NCBI RefSeq assembly: GCF_003568845.1 | Contig: NZ_CP030127.1 | Span: 837,501-901,500 of the forward strand | Direction: 5' to 3' | From: Indioceanicola profundi | GTDB taxonomy: Bacteria > Pseudomonadota > Alphaproteobacteria > Azospirillales > Azospirillaceae | DNA length: 64,000 nucleotides | Shown: positions 36,500 through 45,991 of the stretch, piece by piece | Position numbering within the stretch: the stretch's first letter is position 1 | Layout of the letters: every line of letters begins with the position of its first letter | Position numbers and translations under genes: made by a program | Notes under the pieces: generated by a model | The model's input: only the letters and a program-made list of their open reading frames with translations | What the model was told of the DNA's origin: nothing | Database searches by the model: none

Positions 36500-38804
36500 G
36501 AAGCGGCCCCGTCCGGTGTCTCGGCGTGGTCATCCAGCGCCGGCACCGCGGACTCCGGCACCACCTCGATGACTGGAGCGGCCGGCAGCGGCAACCCGCC
36601 CGGCGGCTGCATCGAGAGCATCTTCATCCGCAGCTCGTCGGTCATCAGCCGCGCATCCTCATCCGTTGCGATGACCCGCGGCGTGAGAAGCACAAGCAAC
36701 TCCGTACGGCGGCTGTCGGTCCTTCGAGTGCTGAACAGCGCGCCAATCGCCGGCAGGCTCGACAGGATCGGTACGCCTTCCCTGCTGCGCGACGTGCGGT
36801 CCCGGATCAAACCGCCCAGACCGATGGTCTGACCGCTACGGACGGCGACGCTGCTGGCGATGCGCCGTTGCGAGATGGTGGGCGCATCGATCCCGGATGT
36901 CAGCGTCACGCCGGCTTCCGACACATTCTGGACGATGTCCAGCATCACCATGCCGCCATCATTGACCCTGGGCACGACTTCGAGCGTCACGCCGGTTTCA
37001 ATGAACTCGATGGAGTTGACGATTACGCCGTCGGGGTTCTCCAAATTGACAGCCTGCTGAACCGGAATCGGAACGCTGTCGCCCACCTGGAGCGAGGCCA
37101 TCTGATTGGTCAGCGCCAGCACCTGCGGCGAGGAGATCACCCGCACCTCGGTGATGCTGGACAGCGCGCTGAGCACAGCGCGGGCATCGCCGCCGTTGAA
37201 AATTGCCGCGGAGCCCGGCAGGGCGGGAACGATGTTGGTGCCGGCCGTCTGGCTGAGAACCGCCTGGAAGTTGCCGCTCTGGAAGAACCATTGCAGCCCG
37301 TAGGCCAGCTCGTCCTCCAGCGTGACTTCGGCGATGGTCGCCTCGATCATGACCTGTAGAGGAATCTGGTCGAGTTGGGTCAGCGCCCGCTCGATGTTCC
37401 GGTACTGTTGGCGCGTGGCATAGACGACGACAGCGTTGCGCCCCTCATCGGCGATGATCCGCATGTTTCCGGGCAGCGTGCCGGTCTGCGCCGCGCCGAA
37501 GGCGGAGACCGGAGCATCGCCGCCGGCGAACAGATCCGTCCCGGCGGAGGCGAGCGGACCGCCCCCGCCCGCAAGTCCCGTTCCCTCCGCAGTTCCCGTC
37601 TGCCCGGCGAGCCCCTCCATTCCGCCGCCAGCCGTCGTGCTGCCGCCAGCCGGTTGGCCGCCAATGCCGGCCCCCCTTCCCCGGCCTGCGAGCCGAAGCC
37701 CGAGGTGGAGACGCGCGTCCGCCGCGCCGTGTCGCCCGGTGAAATCTGGCCGTTCTGAGGCGATCCTGCCCCGGACCCGTAGATCTGGCCAAGGGCGCCA
37801 GCCAAGTCGGCGGCGCGGACATTCTGTGCCCGGTAGACGAACAGTTCGGGCTGGTCGCCTCCCCCCTCCTGGTCCAGGCGGCGTGTCCATTCCAGCACAC
37901 GGTCGAGCTGGCCGGCATCCCGCGTTACGATCGCGACGGCCCCGAGCCGCTGCAACGGAACCAGACGCACCGTCCCCTCTTCTCCGACATCGAAGATCTG
38001 CGACAGTTCGGCGACGAGAGCATCGGGTGCGGCATAGCGCAGAGGATGCAGAGCGATCGACAGCCCCCTGAGGCGGTCCACATCCATGGACCGGAGCAGT
38101 TTGGCAAGCGCCTCCGTGCGGCTGCCCGGCCCGGCGATCAGGAGTGCATTCAGTCTGGGTTCACTCACCAGGCTCGTCCCGCCCTGGGCGAACGGCCCGA
38201 GGAGCTGCGCCGCCGTTTCGGCCGAGAGGTTCTGGAGAGGAACGATCTGGACCCCGATTCCGGCGCCCGCATCAAGGCTCACGGGGAAATCCACCGTCCG
38301 ATCGGACGGAACCACCTGATAGCCGCCCGGGATGGGAACCAGTGCCGCCCCGTGCATCAGCAGCACCTGCTCCACCAGCGGAAGCACCTGATCACGTGGA
38401 ATCTGTCCCTGCGTCTCCAGTGTGACCGTTCCCTCGATACGGCTGTCCACCGCGTAGTTCAGACCGAGGATGCCGCCGAGCACCGCCCCTGCGAACTCAC
38501 GCACATCGGTGTTCGGAAAGTTGAGCTGGACGCCATCGGCCGCGCCGTTCCCCACCGGCGGCGCCTCGCCTCCCGACCGTATCCGCAGGCCGCCGCGCTC
38601 GATGTAGGTTTCGCGCTGGACCCTGTCGCCAAGGGCGGTTGGTTCCGCCGTTGGGCTGCTGCTTCTTGGCCGGACCTGACCTTCGGACGGCTTTCGGACC
38701 AGTAGGCCCGCCATGCGCTCTTCGACGCTGGTCGGGCGCGGCGTACAGCCTGCGGCGGCAAGCATGGCGAGCGCGGCGACAGACGCGACACTTGACTTGA
38801 ACAA
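36496..38804 (-). pseudogene. gspD: Type II secretion secretin GspD, split by a one-base frameshift
   Basis: The N-terminal part (from a TTG at 38804 with GGGGAG upstream) carries a lipoprotein signal (lipobox LAAAGC) and the N0/N1 domains (NFPNTDVREFAGAVLGGILG). The C-terminal part, in another frame to 36496, carries the secretin: MRIIADEGRNAVVVYATRQQ, LQVMIEATIAEVTLEDELAY, VRSGQTIGLGGLIRDRTSR and TELLVLLTPRVI. The frames meet in a Gly-rich linker at a C6 run (37671-37676, + strand). One extra base there restores a single 769-residue frame of normal secretin length. All domains are otherwise intact, so a sequencing error, a recent mutation or slippage are each possible. Confidence 0.85.
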
Positions 38805-38974
38805 GGTAGGGCTCCCCGCAGAACAAATCGAATGGATTAGTTTTTCTCCTTTTGCGCGTCCTGGACTTCCCCGCACCGTCCTAAGACTTTCGCATAGGAG
38901 CTTTACGTTTTGCTTTTTCATAGAATACGAACAGTGAGCGCCGACGTATCGCGCTATAATGTGGTAATGCGACG

Positions 38975-39613
38975 ATGAGCATTGTTCAGTTCGCTTACTT
39001 AATCATACCTGGACTGGTCATCGGACATGTGATCGGCGCGTGGGCTCTTACGCAGCAGGATCAATCACTTGGCCGCGTCGGCACTTCCTGCTTCCGGCTC
39101 TGCATGGTTGCGGCCGGCGCCCTGATCGGCTTCATTGCCGCCGGTTTCCCGCCCTGGCCAAGCATGGCGGTCGCCGGACTGGGGTGGGCGTTGCTCGCCG
39201 TCTCGGCCCTTGATCTGCGAGCGATGGTGATCTCCGACGGGATGGCCCTGCCGGTCGCGGCAGCCGGTCTCGTCATGGCGGCCCTGGACGGCATGGCCGT
39301 ACTCGCCCTGCATGCGGCTGCGGCTCTCGCCGGGTTCCTGGCCGTCTGGCTGGTCAGCCGCGGCATCAGAATGGCCCGCGGGGTAGAGGCAATCGGCAGC
39401 GGTGATGCCGTGCTTCTGGCTGCCGCCGGAGCCTGGGTCGGGCCCGACCTGCTGCCGGTCGTCATGGTCACGTCCGGACTGGTCGGCATGTGCGCCCTCG
39501 GCGTGATGGCCGCTGCCAGCGGGGCTTCGCTCCAGACCAGAATTCCCTTCGGCCCGGCCATCGCCTTGGCGGCTTGGCTGGCCTATGTGCTGAAACTGAG
39601 TGGTGGCATCTGA
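38975..39613 (+). CDS. gspO: Type IV prepilin peptidase (A24), GspO-like, short form
   Basis: A 212-residue membrane protein with about six helices. The two aspartates of A24 peptidases are visible in SALDLRAMVISDG and in the GxGD motif EAIGSGDAVLLAAAGAWVG. IPFGPAIALAAW closes the family signature. It lacks the N-terminal cysteine-containing methyltransferase domain of full GspO/PilD, so it may only cleave. It should process the pseudopilins encoded further right. It overlaps gspE as TGATG and is divergent from gspD. Confidence 0.83.
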   Translation: MSIVQFAYLIIPGLVIGHVIGAWALTQQDQSLGRVGTSCFRLCMVAAGALIGFIAAGFPPWPSMAVAGLGWALLAVSALDLRAMVISDGMALPVAAAGLVMAALDGMAVLALHAAAALAGFLAVWLVSRGIRMARGVEAIGSGDAVLLAAAGAWVGPDLLPVVMVTSGLVGMCALGVMAAASGASLQTRIPFGPAIALAAWLAYVLKLSGGI

Positions 39614-41301
39614 TGCTGGACGTCATGGACCGGACACTGGCGACGGAGCGGCTGGTCGAACACCTCGCCACCGCCGGTCTTCTCAAGGACGCCGACCTGT
39701 CGCGGGCGCGAATGGCGAGCGCCGAGGCGGGCATGCCACTGTTCCACGCCCTGACATCGCTCGGCATCGTGCCGGAGGCGGAACTGGTTGCCGCGATTTC
39801 CGCCGTCACGGGCGTGCCTCCGGTGACGCCGGAGGAATGGCCGGCGGAATTGCCCGGCGATGCCAGCCTCCGCTGGCTGGAAAGCGCCAAGGTCCTTCCG
39901 CTCCGGATAGAGACCGGACGCATCGTGGTCGCCACGGCCGATCCCACCGACACGGCCGTGCTTGAAGCCTTGTCCCTCTTCTTCGATTGTCCGGTGGAAC
40001 CGCGGGTGGCCTCCCTGTCGGAGTTGCAGCGGAACATCGCGCGGTTCGCGCAAAGGGTGACCATCACAGCCCAGGCCGCTGCCGGTGACGATGTGAAGCG
40101 ACTGCGCGATCTGGCAAGCGAGGCACCGGTGGTCCGCTACGTCAGTCGTATGATTCAGGACGCGGTGCAGCGCCGCGCCACCGACATCCATCTGGAAGCG
40201 ATGGGTCACGGCCCCGCCTTGCGGCTGCGGGTCGACGGCCTATTGGTGGACGGGGAACCGCCGCCGGGCGACTCCCTGGCGCCGGTGGTCTCCCGCCTTA
40301 AAATCCTGGCCGGGCTTGACATCGCCGAGCGGCGTCTTCCGCAGGACGGGCGGTTCGATGCGACGGCCAGCGGGCGGACAGTGGATATCCGCGTCTCCAC
40401 CGTGCCCACCCTGCATGGTGAAAGCGTGGTGCTGCGCGTCCACGACCCCTCCGCGGTGGAGCTGGATCTGGAGAAGCTGGGGTTCACGCCGACCATCCGG
40501 GAGGCCTGGCTGGCCGCGGCGACCCGGCCCAATGGCATCCTGTTGGTGACCGCCCCGACCGGGCACGGGAAGACCACGACGCTCTATTCCACCCTGCTGA
40601 CCATCGAGAACCCGACCCTGAAGGTTTTCACCATCGAGGACCCGATCGAGCGGCAATTGCCGCGCATCAACCAGACGCAGGTAAAGCCCGCCATCGGCCT
40701 GACCTTTGCCAGCACCTTCCGTTCCCTGCTGCGGCAGAACCCGGACATCGTGCTGGTGGGCGAGTTGCGCGACCGGGAAACGGCCGTGGTGGCTACGGAA
40801 GCTTCGCTGACAGGACACCGGGTGCTCAGCACCCTGCACACCAACGATGCGGCAAGCGCGCTGGCCCGCCTTGGCGCCATGAACATCGATACCTACGTTT
40901 TGGCCTCTTCCCTGAACGGCATCCTTGCCCAGCGCCTGATCCGGACCCTGTGCCCCCACTGCGCCAAACCGCATCCTGCCGGAATGTCGCTGCTGGAGAG
41001 CCTGAACCTCGCCCACCTGTCCTTGGGTTCCGGCGGGCTGAAAGCGCCGGGCGGCTGCCCGCAATGCGGCGGGAGCGGCTGGAAAGGCCAGACCGCCATC
41101 GCCGAGTTCCTTCCCATCTCGCCCGAAATCCGGAAGGCGATGGTCGCCCGCTTGGATGCCGGGCACATCGCAGCCGTAGCCCGCGAGGCCGGCATGGTGA
41201 GCATGATGGAGGATGGCATGCGTAAGGCTCTGCAAGGCACCACCACGCCGGAGGAGGTGCTCCGCGTCGTTGCCATCGAGGCCGACGATGCCGCTGTTTG
41301 A
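39613..41301 (+). CDS. gspE: Type II secretion ATPase GspE
   Basis: 562 residues from the ATG at 39613. An N1E/MshEN-like N-terminal domain is followed by the secretion ATPase: Walker A TAPTGHGKTTTLYST at about residue 314, Asp box FTIEDPIE, Walker B QNPDIVLVGELRDRET, His box STLHTNDAASALARL, and the tetracysteine zinc motif (CPHC and CPQC, about 437-482). It powers the pseudopilus from the cytoplasmic side. Translationally coupled to the peptidase gene and overlapping gspF by 14 bases. Confidence 0.95.
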   Translation: MLDVMDRTLATERLVEHLATAGLLKDADLSRARMASAEAGMPLFHALTSLGIVPEAELVAAISAVTGVPPVTPEEWPAELPGDASLRWLESAKVLPLRIETGRIVVATADPTDTAVLEALSLFFDCPVEPRVASLSELQRNIARFAQRVTITAQAAAGDDVKRLRDLASEAPVVRYVSRMIQDAVQRRATDIHLEAMGHGPALRLRVDGLLVDGEPPPGDSLAPVVSRLKILAGLDIAERRLPQDGRFDATASGRTVDIRVSTVPTLHGESVVLRVHDPSAVELDLEKLGFTPTIREAWLAAATRPNGILLVTAPTGHGKTTTLYSTLLTIENPTLKVFTIEDPIERQLPRINQTQVKPAIGLTFASTFRSLLRQNPDIVLVGELRDRETAVVATEASLTGHRVLSTLHTNDAASALARLGAMNIDTYVLASSLNGILAQRLIRTLCPHCAKPHPAGMSLLESLNLAHLSLGSGGLKAPGGCPQCGGSGWKGQTAIAEFLPISPEIRKAMVARLDAGHIAAVAREAGMVSMMEDGMRKALQGTTTPEEVLRVVAIEADDAAV

Positions 41302-42481
41302 GTACGAGGTCGTCGAGCAGGACGGACGCCGCGCCGTCGGCATGCTGGCCGGGACAGACAGCCAGGACGTGGCCCGGCGGCTCCAGGCCCGCGGGGGCGT
41401 GCCGCTACGTGTATCCGAACGGCAGGTGCCCCGCGCGGGCGGGCGCGGCGCTTCCGCCATCATCGTGGCCCGGCTGTGTCAGGATCTGGCATCGCTGCTG
41501 CGGGCGGGCATGCGCATCGACGACGCCCTGATCGCTCTGGCGGAGGCGGCGGATCTCGGCCCGGCTGGCAAGATCCTGCCGACGTTAGCCGCCCGCGTCC
41601 GCGCCGGCCAGCGCCTGTCCGAAGCCCTGGCGGAGCGGCCGGACCTGGCGCCCGGCTATCTGGTCGGATTGGTGGCTGCCGGCGAGGAAACGGGCGATCT
41701 GGCGGGCGTTCTTGAGGTGGCGGGACGGCTTGCCGGCCGGCAAGCCGAGACGGTGCGCTCGCTAAAGTCCAGCCTCACCTATCCCATCATCCTGCTGACG
41801 ACCGCCGGGATCAGCATCGGGGTGCTGTTCACGATCGTGATCCCCCAGTTGGAGCCGCTGTTCGCCGGGGCGGAGGGCCGCCTGCCCTGGGTAACGCTGG
41901 TCGTCCTGGCGGTGAGCCGCGCGGTCCGCGAATACGGAATGATCGCGCTGATCGTCCTGGCTTTGACCGTCCTTGGGATCAGGCTTGCCATGGGCAGCCC
42001 GGCCGGCCGTCGCTGGGTTGACGAGACTCTGCTCCGGCTGCCCATCATCGGGCCGCTGGTGCGGGCGGCACAGGCTTCACAATTCGCCCGCATGATCTCC
42101 GGCCTGCTGGCAGGCGGGCTGGTACTGGAGAAGGCGCTGGAGCTGGCGCAAGGCGGCCTCAGCAACAGCGTGATGCGCGATGCCGTGTCGCGGGTTCAGG
42201 ACGGGGTCGTCCGGGGCGAGCGGATGGGTGACAGTCTGGCGGCCACCGGAGCCTTCCCGAAGGTTGTCTCCGACCTGGCCCGTGTCGGCGAGTCCGGCGG
42301 CAGCCTGCCCACCTCCCTAGCCCGCGCGGCCGATATACTGGAGGAACGGTCGGAGAGCGGGACCAAACGGTTGCTCGCGATCCTTGGGCCGGCGGTAACG
42401 CTGCTGCTGGGCGGCCTGATCGCGCTGACCGTTGCTTCGGTGGTGCTGGCCATCATGAGCGTCAACACCATCGCCCAATAA
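41288..42481 (+). CDS. gspF: Type II secretion inner-membrane platform protein GspF
   Basis: 397 residues from the ATG at 41288 inside the end of gspE. Typical N-terminus MPLFEYEVVEQDGRRAVGML, two T2SSF domains (SLLRAGMRIDDALIAL with VAAGEETGDLAGVL; and RMISGLLAGGLVLEKALEL with LARVGESGGSLPTSL) and three membrane helices. Integral platform protein that converts GspE motion into pseudopilus growth. Last gene of the plus-strand unit, with a hairpin downstream. Confidence 0.95.
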   Translation: MPLFEYEVVEQDGRRAVGMLAGTDSQDVARRLQARGGVPLRVSERQVPRAGGRGASAIIVARLCQDLASLLRAGMRIDDALIALAEAADLGPAGKILPTLAARVRAGQRLSEALAERPDLAPGYLVGLVAAGEETGDLAGVLEVAGRLAGRQAETVRSLKSSLTYPIILLTTAGISIGVLFTIVIPQLEPLFAGAEGRLPWVTLVVLAVSRAVREYGMIALIVLALTVLGIRLAMGSPAGRRWVDETLLRLPIIGPLVRAAQASQFARMISGLLAGGLVLEKALELAQGGLSNSVMRDAVSRVQDGVVRGERMGDSLAATGAFPKVVSDLARVGESGGSLPTSLARAADILEERSESGTKRLLAILGPAVTLLLGGLIALTVASVVLAIMSVNTIAQ

Positions 42482-42488
42482 GCAAAAC

Positions 42489-42520
42489 AGCGGGACCGCC
42501 CCGATATGGGCGGCCCTGCT
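42489..42520. terminator. Bidirectional terminator hairpin after gspF
   Basis: AGCGGGACCGCCC pairs with GGGCGGCCCTGCT (12 of 13 positions including one G-T) around a 6-base loop, between convergent gspF and the GspC/N-like gene. Confidence 0.55.
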
Positions 42521-42533
42521 GGCCGGCGGCTAT

Positions 42534-42998
42534 TTACTTCCGGATCACCACCGGCACATCGACCGTGGCGCCATCGCTGCCGAAGGACACGAAGTCCGGG
42601 CGGATCGTTTCGACCGTCCAGCCAGCGATATCGTCACCCTGGCGGACACTCTTCTGCCGACCATCCTCGTCGCTCACCACCACGATAGCGATCCCGCCGG
42701 ACAAGGCGACGCCCTGCACTCTCGGCACGCCGGGCTGGCCGGTATCGCCCAACGCGATCTCCACGTCCCCCTCTGGCGGGCGGCGTCCGGGGGAAAAGAT
42801 CGGGCGCTCCGTCATCGTGACGACATGGGGCTCCACGGCGACCACCGGAAGGGGACCTGCCTTCGCGGCGGCAAGCTGCCCGTTCTCCGCGCCGGTGAGC
42901 GGGCCGGCCGGAGGCGGCGTCGGCTGCCACGCCAGCGCCGTCCAGGCCAAGGCTGCGCCGGCGACAAGGGCGGAGACGGGAAGGATGTGGCGTTTCAT
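42534..42998 (-). CDS. GspC/GspN-like type II secretion protein
   Basis: 154 residues: a short cytoplasmic start, one membrane anchor (HILPVSALVAGAALAWTALA), a Pro-rich linker and a compact periplasmic domain with ERPIFSPGRRPPEGD, VQGVALSGGIAIVVV and VRQGDDIAGWTVETIRPDFV. This resembles the HR domain of GspC (or PilP), which docks onto the secretin, but the protein lacks a PDZ or coiled-coil domain. It overlaps gspM by 4 bases as the last gene of the minus-strand unit. No other GspC is in the window, so it probably fills that role; GspN is the alternative. Confidence 0.6.
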   Translation of the reverse strand: MKRHILPVSALVAGAALAWTALAWQPTPPPAGPLTGAENGQLAAAKAGPLPVVAVEPHVVTMTERPIFSPGRRPPEGDVEIALGDTGQPGVPRVQGVALSGGIAIVVVSDEDGRQKSVRQGDDIAGWTVETIRPDFVSFGSDGATVDVPVVIRK

Positions 42999-43555
42999 CG
43001 TGCGGCCTCCACTGCGACGGCCTCGATCTCGGCCTGGAGGAGAAGGGGGACGATCCCGTCTTCTGCGGCCTGGGCCGAAGTGCCAATGCTGATCTGGGCG
43101 ATGGACAGGACCGGATCATGTTTGGCGAACGCTGCCAGGAAGTCCGGCAGGTTCGGCTCATCAAGATTAGCACGCAGCCGCGTCCGGACGGTCAGCACAT
43201 CGCCGTTCTTCTTCGCCGAGAGCGGCTCAAGGCTCAGCACCTGGGCGCCAGCCCCTGCCGCCACGGCCTGGGCCAACGACTGTAATTCCGCCGCGGCCAG
43301 AGCCTCGCCTGTCGCCTGGAGGGTACCGGCGACACGGCCGCGCGCCTTCAGGGCGGCCTCGATCTCCGGGGCCCGGGCCGCAGAGGCTTCCAGCCGGTGC
43401 TGCCATTCCGCCGCGGCGGCGACCCGGTCCCACCCCTCCTGCCAGCGGAGGACCAGCGGGGCCACCAGCCATTGGCAGAAGCCCGCGACCAGGATGAACA
43501 GAATGGACAGGGCCAGAGCCCGCCGGATCGGCGGGGACAGGTCAGCGATTGCCAT
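42995..43555 (-). CDS. gspM: Type II secretion assembly protein GspM
   Basis: 186 residues from the ATG at 43555. One N-terminal membrane helix (ALALSILFILVAGFCQWLVA), an Ala-rich coiled-coil stretch, and a ferredoxin-like periplasmic domain ending EAVAVEAAR. The size, topology and position between gspL and the GspC-like gene identify it as GspM; sequence conservation in this family is low. It overlaps gspL by 14 bases. Confidence 0.75.
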   Translation of the reverse strand: MAIADLSPPIRRALALSILFILVAGFCQWLVAPLVLRWQEGWDRVAAAAEWQHRLEASAARAPEIEAALKARGRVAGTLQATGEALAAAELQSLAQAVAAGAGAQVLSLEPLSAKKNGDVLTVRTRLRANLDEPNLPDFLAAFAKHDPVLSIAQISIGTSAQAAEDGIVPLLLQAEIEAVAVEAAR

Positions 43556-44606
43556 GGGCCACCTTGCTGGTCTGGGCTTCGATCTGCGCCACCAACCCGA
43601 ACTGGTCGCCGCCATCGGGAGCGGGAACCACAGGTCCGCGCAGCGCTGTAGCGGCGAAGAGCGGGGAGTCTTCGATGTCCCGCGCTACGACTGCGGCAGA
43701 GCCGCCCTCGGCCTGCACTTCAACGCTTCCGGTGGTGAAGCGCAGGCTGGTAACATGGGTGGCGTCCTCCACCACGCGCGTGAGTTCGGCCAGGGCGGCC
43801 AGGGCCGTCACGCGGGCGCGGAATTCCTGGACCGTGCTCTGCAGCGCGGCGTCGGCCTGCAGCCTCTCCTCCATCTGGGCGGTGCGACCTGCAGTGACGC
43901 GGAGCTGTGCCAACTGCGCCTCCATCTCCTCCGCCAGACGTTCGACCCGCTGGACCGGGACGATCACAGCGATGGCAAGCGCGGCCGCTGCTCCGGCCCA
44001 GCCTGCGGCATGCAGGCGCTTGGTCCGGGGGGGAATGGTCGGTCCGGCCGCCAGCGGCAGATCGACTTGCTCGCCATCCAGTTCCGCCTGGAGACTGGCC
44101 GCCCGCGCACCAGCGGCCGTGATCGCATCGAGGACCGGCGCGATCACCCGCTTCGGCAGGCAGACCATGTCCACCGTCAGGGTACGCGCCCCGTCCTGCC
44201 GCGGAAGCAAGCGGTAACCGATCAGAACGTCGGCAGCACGGAACGGTGTCCGCCGGTCCACCTCGAACGCCAGCGCCGTCTGAAGGGAAGCCTGGACGCT
44301 GGCGGGCAGCGAAAGGCGCTGGACCAGAAAAGCGCCCTCCTCCACACGGATCTGAAGGGACGCGTTCCGCAGGAAGGGCGCCATATCCTGCACCGCGATC
44401 TGCGACCGCGCCCACTCCGCGCCTGTTACCGCGCGCCCATCCCGACGAAGGGAGATGCGCTCCCGCGTCAGACGCAGTTCCGCGCGTCGTGCGCGGGCAA
44501 GCCGCTTGAGCCGGGCCGGCACACAGGCGGCCAGCTCCCCCACCCACCAGGAAAAGCCCTGACGTAACCCATCCAGCGCGCCCTGTGCAGTCAAAGTCTT
44601 GTCCAT
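43542..44606 (-). CDS. gspL: Type II secretion protein GspL (PilM/PilN-like)
   Basis: 354 residues from the ATG at 44606. A cytoplasmic actin-like part (MAPFLRNASLQIRVEEGAFL, TALAFEVDRRTPFRAADVLI) precedes one membrane helix (AGWAGAAAALAIAVIVPVQ, about residue 225) and a periplasmic coiled-coil plus ferredoxin-like domain. It links GspE to the pseudopilus base. It starts one base after the end of gspJ. The frame to 44738 is upstream noise. Confidence 0.82.
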   Translation of the reverse strand: MDKTLTAQGALDGLRQGFSWWVGELAACVPARLKRLARARRAELRLTRERISLRRDGRAVTGAEWARSQIAVQDMAPFLRNASLQIRVEEGAFLVQRLSLPASVQASLQTALAFEVDRRTPFRAADVLIGYRLLPRQDGARTLTVDMVCLPKRVIAPVLDAITAAGARAASLQAELDGEQVDLPLAAGPTIPPRTKRLHAAGWAGAAAALAIAVIVPVQRVERLAEEMEAQLAQLRVTAGRTAQMEERLQADAALQSTVQEFRARVTALAALAELTRVVEDATHVTSLRFTTGSVEVQAEGGSAAVVARDIEDSPLFAATALRGPVVPAPDGGDQFGLVAQIEAQTSKVAHGNR

Positions 44607-44607
44607 G

Positions 44608-45156
44608 TCAGCCCCCTGCCCGAAGGCGTGCGGTGATGGTCCAGGGCTCGTCCTCGGGACCGAGACGAAGTTCCACGATGACCGGCAGCTGCGTCGGGGT
44701 CTGCCACTCGGACAGCCAAGGCCCCGTCGGCGTTTCACGATAGCGCAACCTCAGCCCGGCCGGGGCTGGTGCAATCAGGTGTGTCTTGGGCTCAACCGCG
44801 TTGGTCCGCAACGGGGCCCAACTCATGACGATGCCGTCACGGTCCGGCTTTAGGTTCACCAGATGCGGGCCGGCCTGTCCGAAGCGCGCCGGAAGATCGG
44901 TGACGAACGCGATCCGGCCGGCCTCTCCCTGGAACAGCAGGGGCGCATTGTCCCGCCGGCGCGACCGCACCGGCTGCGCCGCGCTGAGCCAGTCCTGAAG
45001 CTGGCGCGCCAGGACGAAGCCGTCCCCGCGGTCTCCCGGCGCTTCCGCCGCCTTGCGGACAAGGGCGAGCGCATGCTGTCCGCCCATCCAAATCATCCCG
45101 AACAGGGTCAGGGCGATCATGGCTTCCAGCAGCGACAGGCCCGGCCGCCGCTTCAT
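44608..45156 (-). CDS. gspJ: Type II secretion minor pseudopilin GspJ
   Basis: 182 residues beginning MKRRPGLSLLEAMIALTLFG. The prepilin cleavage site is Gly-Leu rather than the usual Gly-Phe, with Glu at mature position 5. The rest is a beta-rich domain ending RLGPEDEPWTITARLRAGG. Minor pseudopilin of the tip complex. It overlaps gspI by 4 bases. Confidence 0.83.
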   Translation of the reverse strand: MKRRPGLSLLEAMIALTLFGMIWMGGQHALALVRKAAEAPGDRGDGFVLARQLQDWLSAAQPVRSRRRDNAPLLFQGEAGRIAFVTDLPARFGQAGPHLVNLKPDRDGIVMSWAPLRTNAVEPKTHLIAPAPAGLRLRYRETPTGPWLSEWQTPTQLPVIVELRLGPEDEPWTITARLRAGG

Positions 45157-45572
45157 GGCGTCACCTCTTCCAGGATGACCCGGCGGGTCTTGATCTGGAC
45201 AAAGCGCGCACCCGGTTCAGGGCTTTCCGCGACCTGGACGGTAAGGTCCACCAGTCGGGCCGGAACGCCGCGCGGGCGGGGCCGCGCGCAGCAGATTTCC
45301 AACCGCCAGGGGCGGCCGTCCGCGGTTTCGCCGTCCAGAGTGGTGACTGCACGGTCGAATGCCTCGGGCGGAAACTGCCGCTCCACGGTCGCAAGAGCGG
45401 CTTCGGCGGCCAGTACCGCCGCCTCCGTCCGGGGGGCCTGCGCCGATACCCGGCTTGCCAGGGAGACGCGCGGCAGAAGAACGCCCAACGAGATGCCCAG
45501 GATTGCCAGAGCCACTAGGCTTTCCAGCAGGATGAAACCCGGGCGGCGCGCGGGATGATGCCTATTCCACAT
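45153..45572 (-). CDS. gspI: Type II secretion minor pseudopilin GspI
   Basis: 139 residues with a leader ending at Gly-Phe in RRPGFILLESLVALAILGIS and Glu5 of the mature helix. Short globular domain with two Cys in EICCARPRPRG. Minor pseudopilin that nucleates the tip with GspJ and GspK. Overlaps gspH by 11 bases and gspJ by 4. Confidence 0.83.
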   Translation of the reverse strand: MWNRHHPARRPGFILLESLVALAILGISLGVLLPRVSLASRVSAQAPRTEAAVLAAEAALATVERQFPPEAFDRAVTTLDGETADGRPWRLEICCARPRPRGVPARLVDLTVQVAESPEPGARFVQIKTRRVILEEVTP

Positions 45573-45981
45573 CGACGCGACCCGTCACGAAATCGATGGC
45601 GATGCGAGACGCCCCATCGCCTTCGCCCAGGGTGAGCCGCCCGCCGGACGATCCGCCATCGGCATCGAACCGGATCAGCGCCGGCCGGCCCGGCGCACAG
45701 ATGCCGAGGACGTCCAGCGGTCCGCCCGGCAATTCTCCTTTGGCAAGAGCCGGCTCCGTCCACCAGGTGCGCCCGTGCAGGTCGAAGAAGACCTCGACGG
45801 GCTGGCGCTGGGCCGTTGCCGTCTGCCGGGCCAGTGTGAGGCCGGAAACGATGGCGCGCGTCGTCATCTGCCGCTGGGCAGCCTCGACCCAGCCCTTCAT
45901 GTTGGGGATGGCCATGGCCGTCAGGCCCAGGATCGACACTGTGACCAGGGCCTCGAGCAGGCTGAAGCCGGGGCGGTTCAT
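45562..45981 (-). CDS. gspH: Type II secretion minor pseudopilin GspH
   Basis: 139 residues beginning MNRPGFSLLEALVTVSILGL, a canonical type IV pilin-like leader, followed by IVSGLTLARQTATAQRQPVE, the GspH/FimT signature helix. Pseudopilus component. It lies 10 bases after gspG and overlaps gspI. Confidence 0.85.
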   Translation of the reverse strand: MNRPGFSLLEALVTVSILGLTAMAIPNMKGWVEAAQRQMTTRAIVSGLTLARQTATAQRQPVEVFFDLHGRTWWTEPALAKGELPGGPLDVLGICAPGRPALIRFDADGGSSGGRLTLGEGDGASRIAIDFVTGRVDVE

Positions 45982-45991
45982 TCCAGTTCCC

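Noticed and set aside
43542-44567. Long plus-strand frames antisense to gspL and gspM
   Set aside because: Mirror frames of established pseudopilin-system genes on the other strand.
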